In this document: positions 5,033-6,057 of the stretch, piece by piece | How the letters are laid out: each line of letters opens with the position of its first letter | Position numbering within the stretch: the stretch's first letter is position 1 | Source of the DNA: Coriobacteriia bacterium | GTDB taxonomy: Bacteria > Actinomycetota > Coriobacteriia > Anaerosomatales > JAENZW01 | Length of the DNA stretch: 6,057 nt | Assembly (NCBI GenBank): GCA_029858605.1 | Contig: JAOUET010000117.1 | Coordinates: 1 to 6,057, forward strand | Reading direction: 5' to 3' | Program-made: the position numbers and the translations under genes | Notes under the pieces: model-generated | What the model was told of the DNA's origin: nothing | What the model saw: only the letters and a program-made list of their open reading frames with translations | Database searches by the model: none

Positions 5033-5782
5033 TCACTCGACCGTCAGTATCGTCGGCCCGTTCTCGCGGATGGCCACCGTGTGCTCGAAATGCGCCGAAA
5101 TCGAGCCGTCCTGCGTGACGACGGTCCACCCGTCTTCGAGCGAGCGAACCGCGTGTCCGCCAGCGTTGATCATCGGCTCGATCGCGAAGACCATGCCCGG
5201 CTTCAGGGCCGGTCCCTTCCCTGCCGGGCCGAAGTTCGGGATCTGCGGCTCCTCATGCATCTCCCGTCCGATCCCGTGTCCGACGTACTCGCGCACGACC
5301 GAGAAGCCCGCTCCTTCGGCAACCGTCTGTACCGCGTGCGAGATGTCGGACAACCTCATGTCCTCGAAGCACTTCGCAATCGCCGCCACGAGGCACTCCG
5401 CCGTCACGTCGAGCAGCCTTCTCGTCTCGTCGGATATCTTGCCCACCGCGAACGTCATGGCGCTGTCCCCGTAGTACCCGTCGACGATCGCACCCACATC
5501 GACCGACAAGACATCGCCTTCGCGGAGACGGCGGCGGCGAGTCGGTATACCGTGCACTACCTCGCTGTTGAGCGAGGCGCAGATCGTGGCCGGGAAGCCA
5601 TGGTACCCCTTGAAGGCCGGTTGAGCTCCCTCTTCTGAGATCACAGCTTCGGCGACCTCGTCGAGTTCGGCCGTGCTGACTCCCGGGCGCACCGCCTCTC
5701 CGACGAGACGAAGAGTCCGGGCGGTGACTCGCCCGGCCTCTCTCATGATCTCGATCTCTGAGGGTGACTTGCGGATGATCAC
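5033..5782 (-). CDS. map: Type I methionine aminopeptidase (GTG start)
   Basis: This 249-residue cytosolic enzyme removes the initiator methionine from new proteins with small second residues. All dimetal ligands of the pita-bread fold are present: Asp95, Asp106, His169, Glu202 and Glu233 (E. coli 97, 108, 171, 204, 235), along with catalytic His77 and His176. Surrounding motifs are NSEVVHGIP, LSVDVGAIVDGYYGDSA, YVGHGIGREMHEEP and FAIEPM. There is no N-terminal zinc-finger or SH3-binding extension, so it is the short bacterial form. The GTG start at 5782 yields the usual MIIRKSPSEIEIMREAG opening. No good Shine-Dalgarno precedes it, and the gene begins 9 nt after the adk stop in the same frame, so translation is probably coupled to adk. 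The stop is TGA at 5033. The 136-nt gap after map carries the infA promoter, which makes map the likely end of an upstream (secY-)adk-map unit. Confidence 0.97.
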   Translation of the reverse strand: MIIRKSPSEIEIMREAGRVTARTLRLVGEAVRPGVSTAELDEVAEAVISEEGAQPAFKGYHGFPATICASLNSEVVHGIPTRRRRLREGDVLSVDVGAIVDGYYGDSAMTFAVGKISDETRRLLDVTAECLVAAIAKCFEDMRLSDISHAVQTVAEGAGFSVVREYVGHGIGREMHEEPQIPNFGPAGKGPALKPGMVFAIEPMINAGGHAVRSLEDGWTVVTQDGSISAHFEHTVAIRENGPTILTVE

Positions 5783-5791
5783 CTGACGTCG

Positions 5792-6057
5792 CTACTTCTC
5801 GAGAACGGCCTTGACGTCGGCGAACACGTCGTCCACCTGACGGTCCCCATCGATCGCGCGCAGGAGGCCCCCGCGGGTGTAGTAGTCCACAAGCGGCGCG
5901 GTGGAACGATCGTACACCGAGAGACGATTGCGCACTGTCTCCTCGGTGTCGTCGTCTCGCTGGTACAGCTCCCCGCCACAAGCGCTACATGAGTCGACAT
6001 CGCCGTCCCTGAGCACGTTGAAGATCTTGCCACAGGCCCTGCACGTTCGTCGTGATG
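5792..6057 (-). CDS. adk: Adenylate kinase, zinc-lid type (5' part outside window)
   Basis: The last 87 residues of adenylate kinase (ATP + AMP = 2 ADP) are present; the reading frame enters from beyond base 6057, so the P-loop and AMP-binding region are not visible. The visible part begins in the LID domain with RRTCRACGK and CSACGGELYQRDDD, forming a CX2C-X14-CX2C zinc knuckle. It continues with EETVRNRL, then DRSTAPLVDYY, and ends in the typical C-terminal helix DVFADVKAVLEK. EETVRNRL contains the arginines expected to contact nucleotide phosphates. The spacing between the cysteine pairs is 14, against 16 in the Bacillus-type zinc lid as I recall it. The GTG at 6016 is not a real start, because the lid motif continues upstream of it. 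The stop is TAG, 9 nt before map. Conserved neighbours and lid sequence make the assignment firm. Confidence 0.96.
   Translation of the reverse strand, partial: SRRTCRACGKIFNVLRDGDVDSCSACGGELYQRDDDTEETVRNRLSVYDRSTAPLVDYYTRGGLLRAIDGDRQVDDVFADVKAVLEK

Overview
This window is a stretch of the conserved adk-map-infA / alpha ribosomal-protein locus. Every gene I can support lies on the minus strand, so transcription runs from high to low coordinates. In transcription order they are adk (3' part only), map, infA, rpmJ, rpsM, rpsK, rpsD, rpoA, rplQ, ecfA1 and ecfA2 (cut by the window edge). The DNA is GC-rich. The gene order, with the ECF-transporter ATPase pair directly after rplQ, is the Firmicutes / deep-Actinomycetota arrangement. 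The GC-rich composition, the RpoA N-terminus and the zinc-binding four-cysteine uS4 together suggest a Coriobacteriia-like or other deep-branching Actinomycetota, rather than a Streptomyces- or Mycobacterium-type organism. This placement comes from memory of these families, not from a search.

Layout. From 6057 to 5033 are adk and map, 9 nt apart. From 5032 to 4897 is a 136-nt gap holding a good sigma-A-like promoter that should start the infA transcript. infA (4896-4675, TTG start) follows. A 126-nt gap then carries several hairpins, one with a short U-tract. From 4548 to 1643 run six tightly packed genes, rpmJ-rpsM-rpsK-rpsD-rpoA-rplQ, with gaps of 3 to 38 nt. A 117-nt gap with two hairpins separates rplQ from ecfA1-ecfA2, which overlap by 16 nt. 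No gene-free stretch exceeds 300 bases.

Function. The locus couples nucleotide homeostasis (Adk), N-terminal protein processing (MetAP), translation initiation (IF1), small and large ribosomal proteins and the RNA polymerase alpha subunit. It ends with the two ATPases of an energy-coupling-factor vitamin/metal importer, whose transmembrane partner ecfT would be expected just past base 1.

I see no undescribed system, mobile element, CRISPR array or RNA gene here. The points worth a second look are smaller. Eight of ten visible stop codons are TAG, including all the ribosomal-protein genes. The strong rpoA Shine-Dalgarno sits in a hairpin. Hairpin clusters occur at the infA/rpmJ and rplQ/ecfA1 junctions. 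infA has a TTG start, EcfA2 has a divergent ABC signature, and Adk has a shortened zinc-lid loop.
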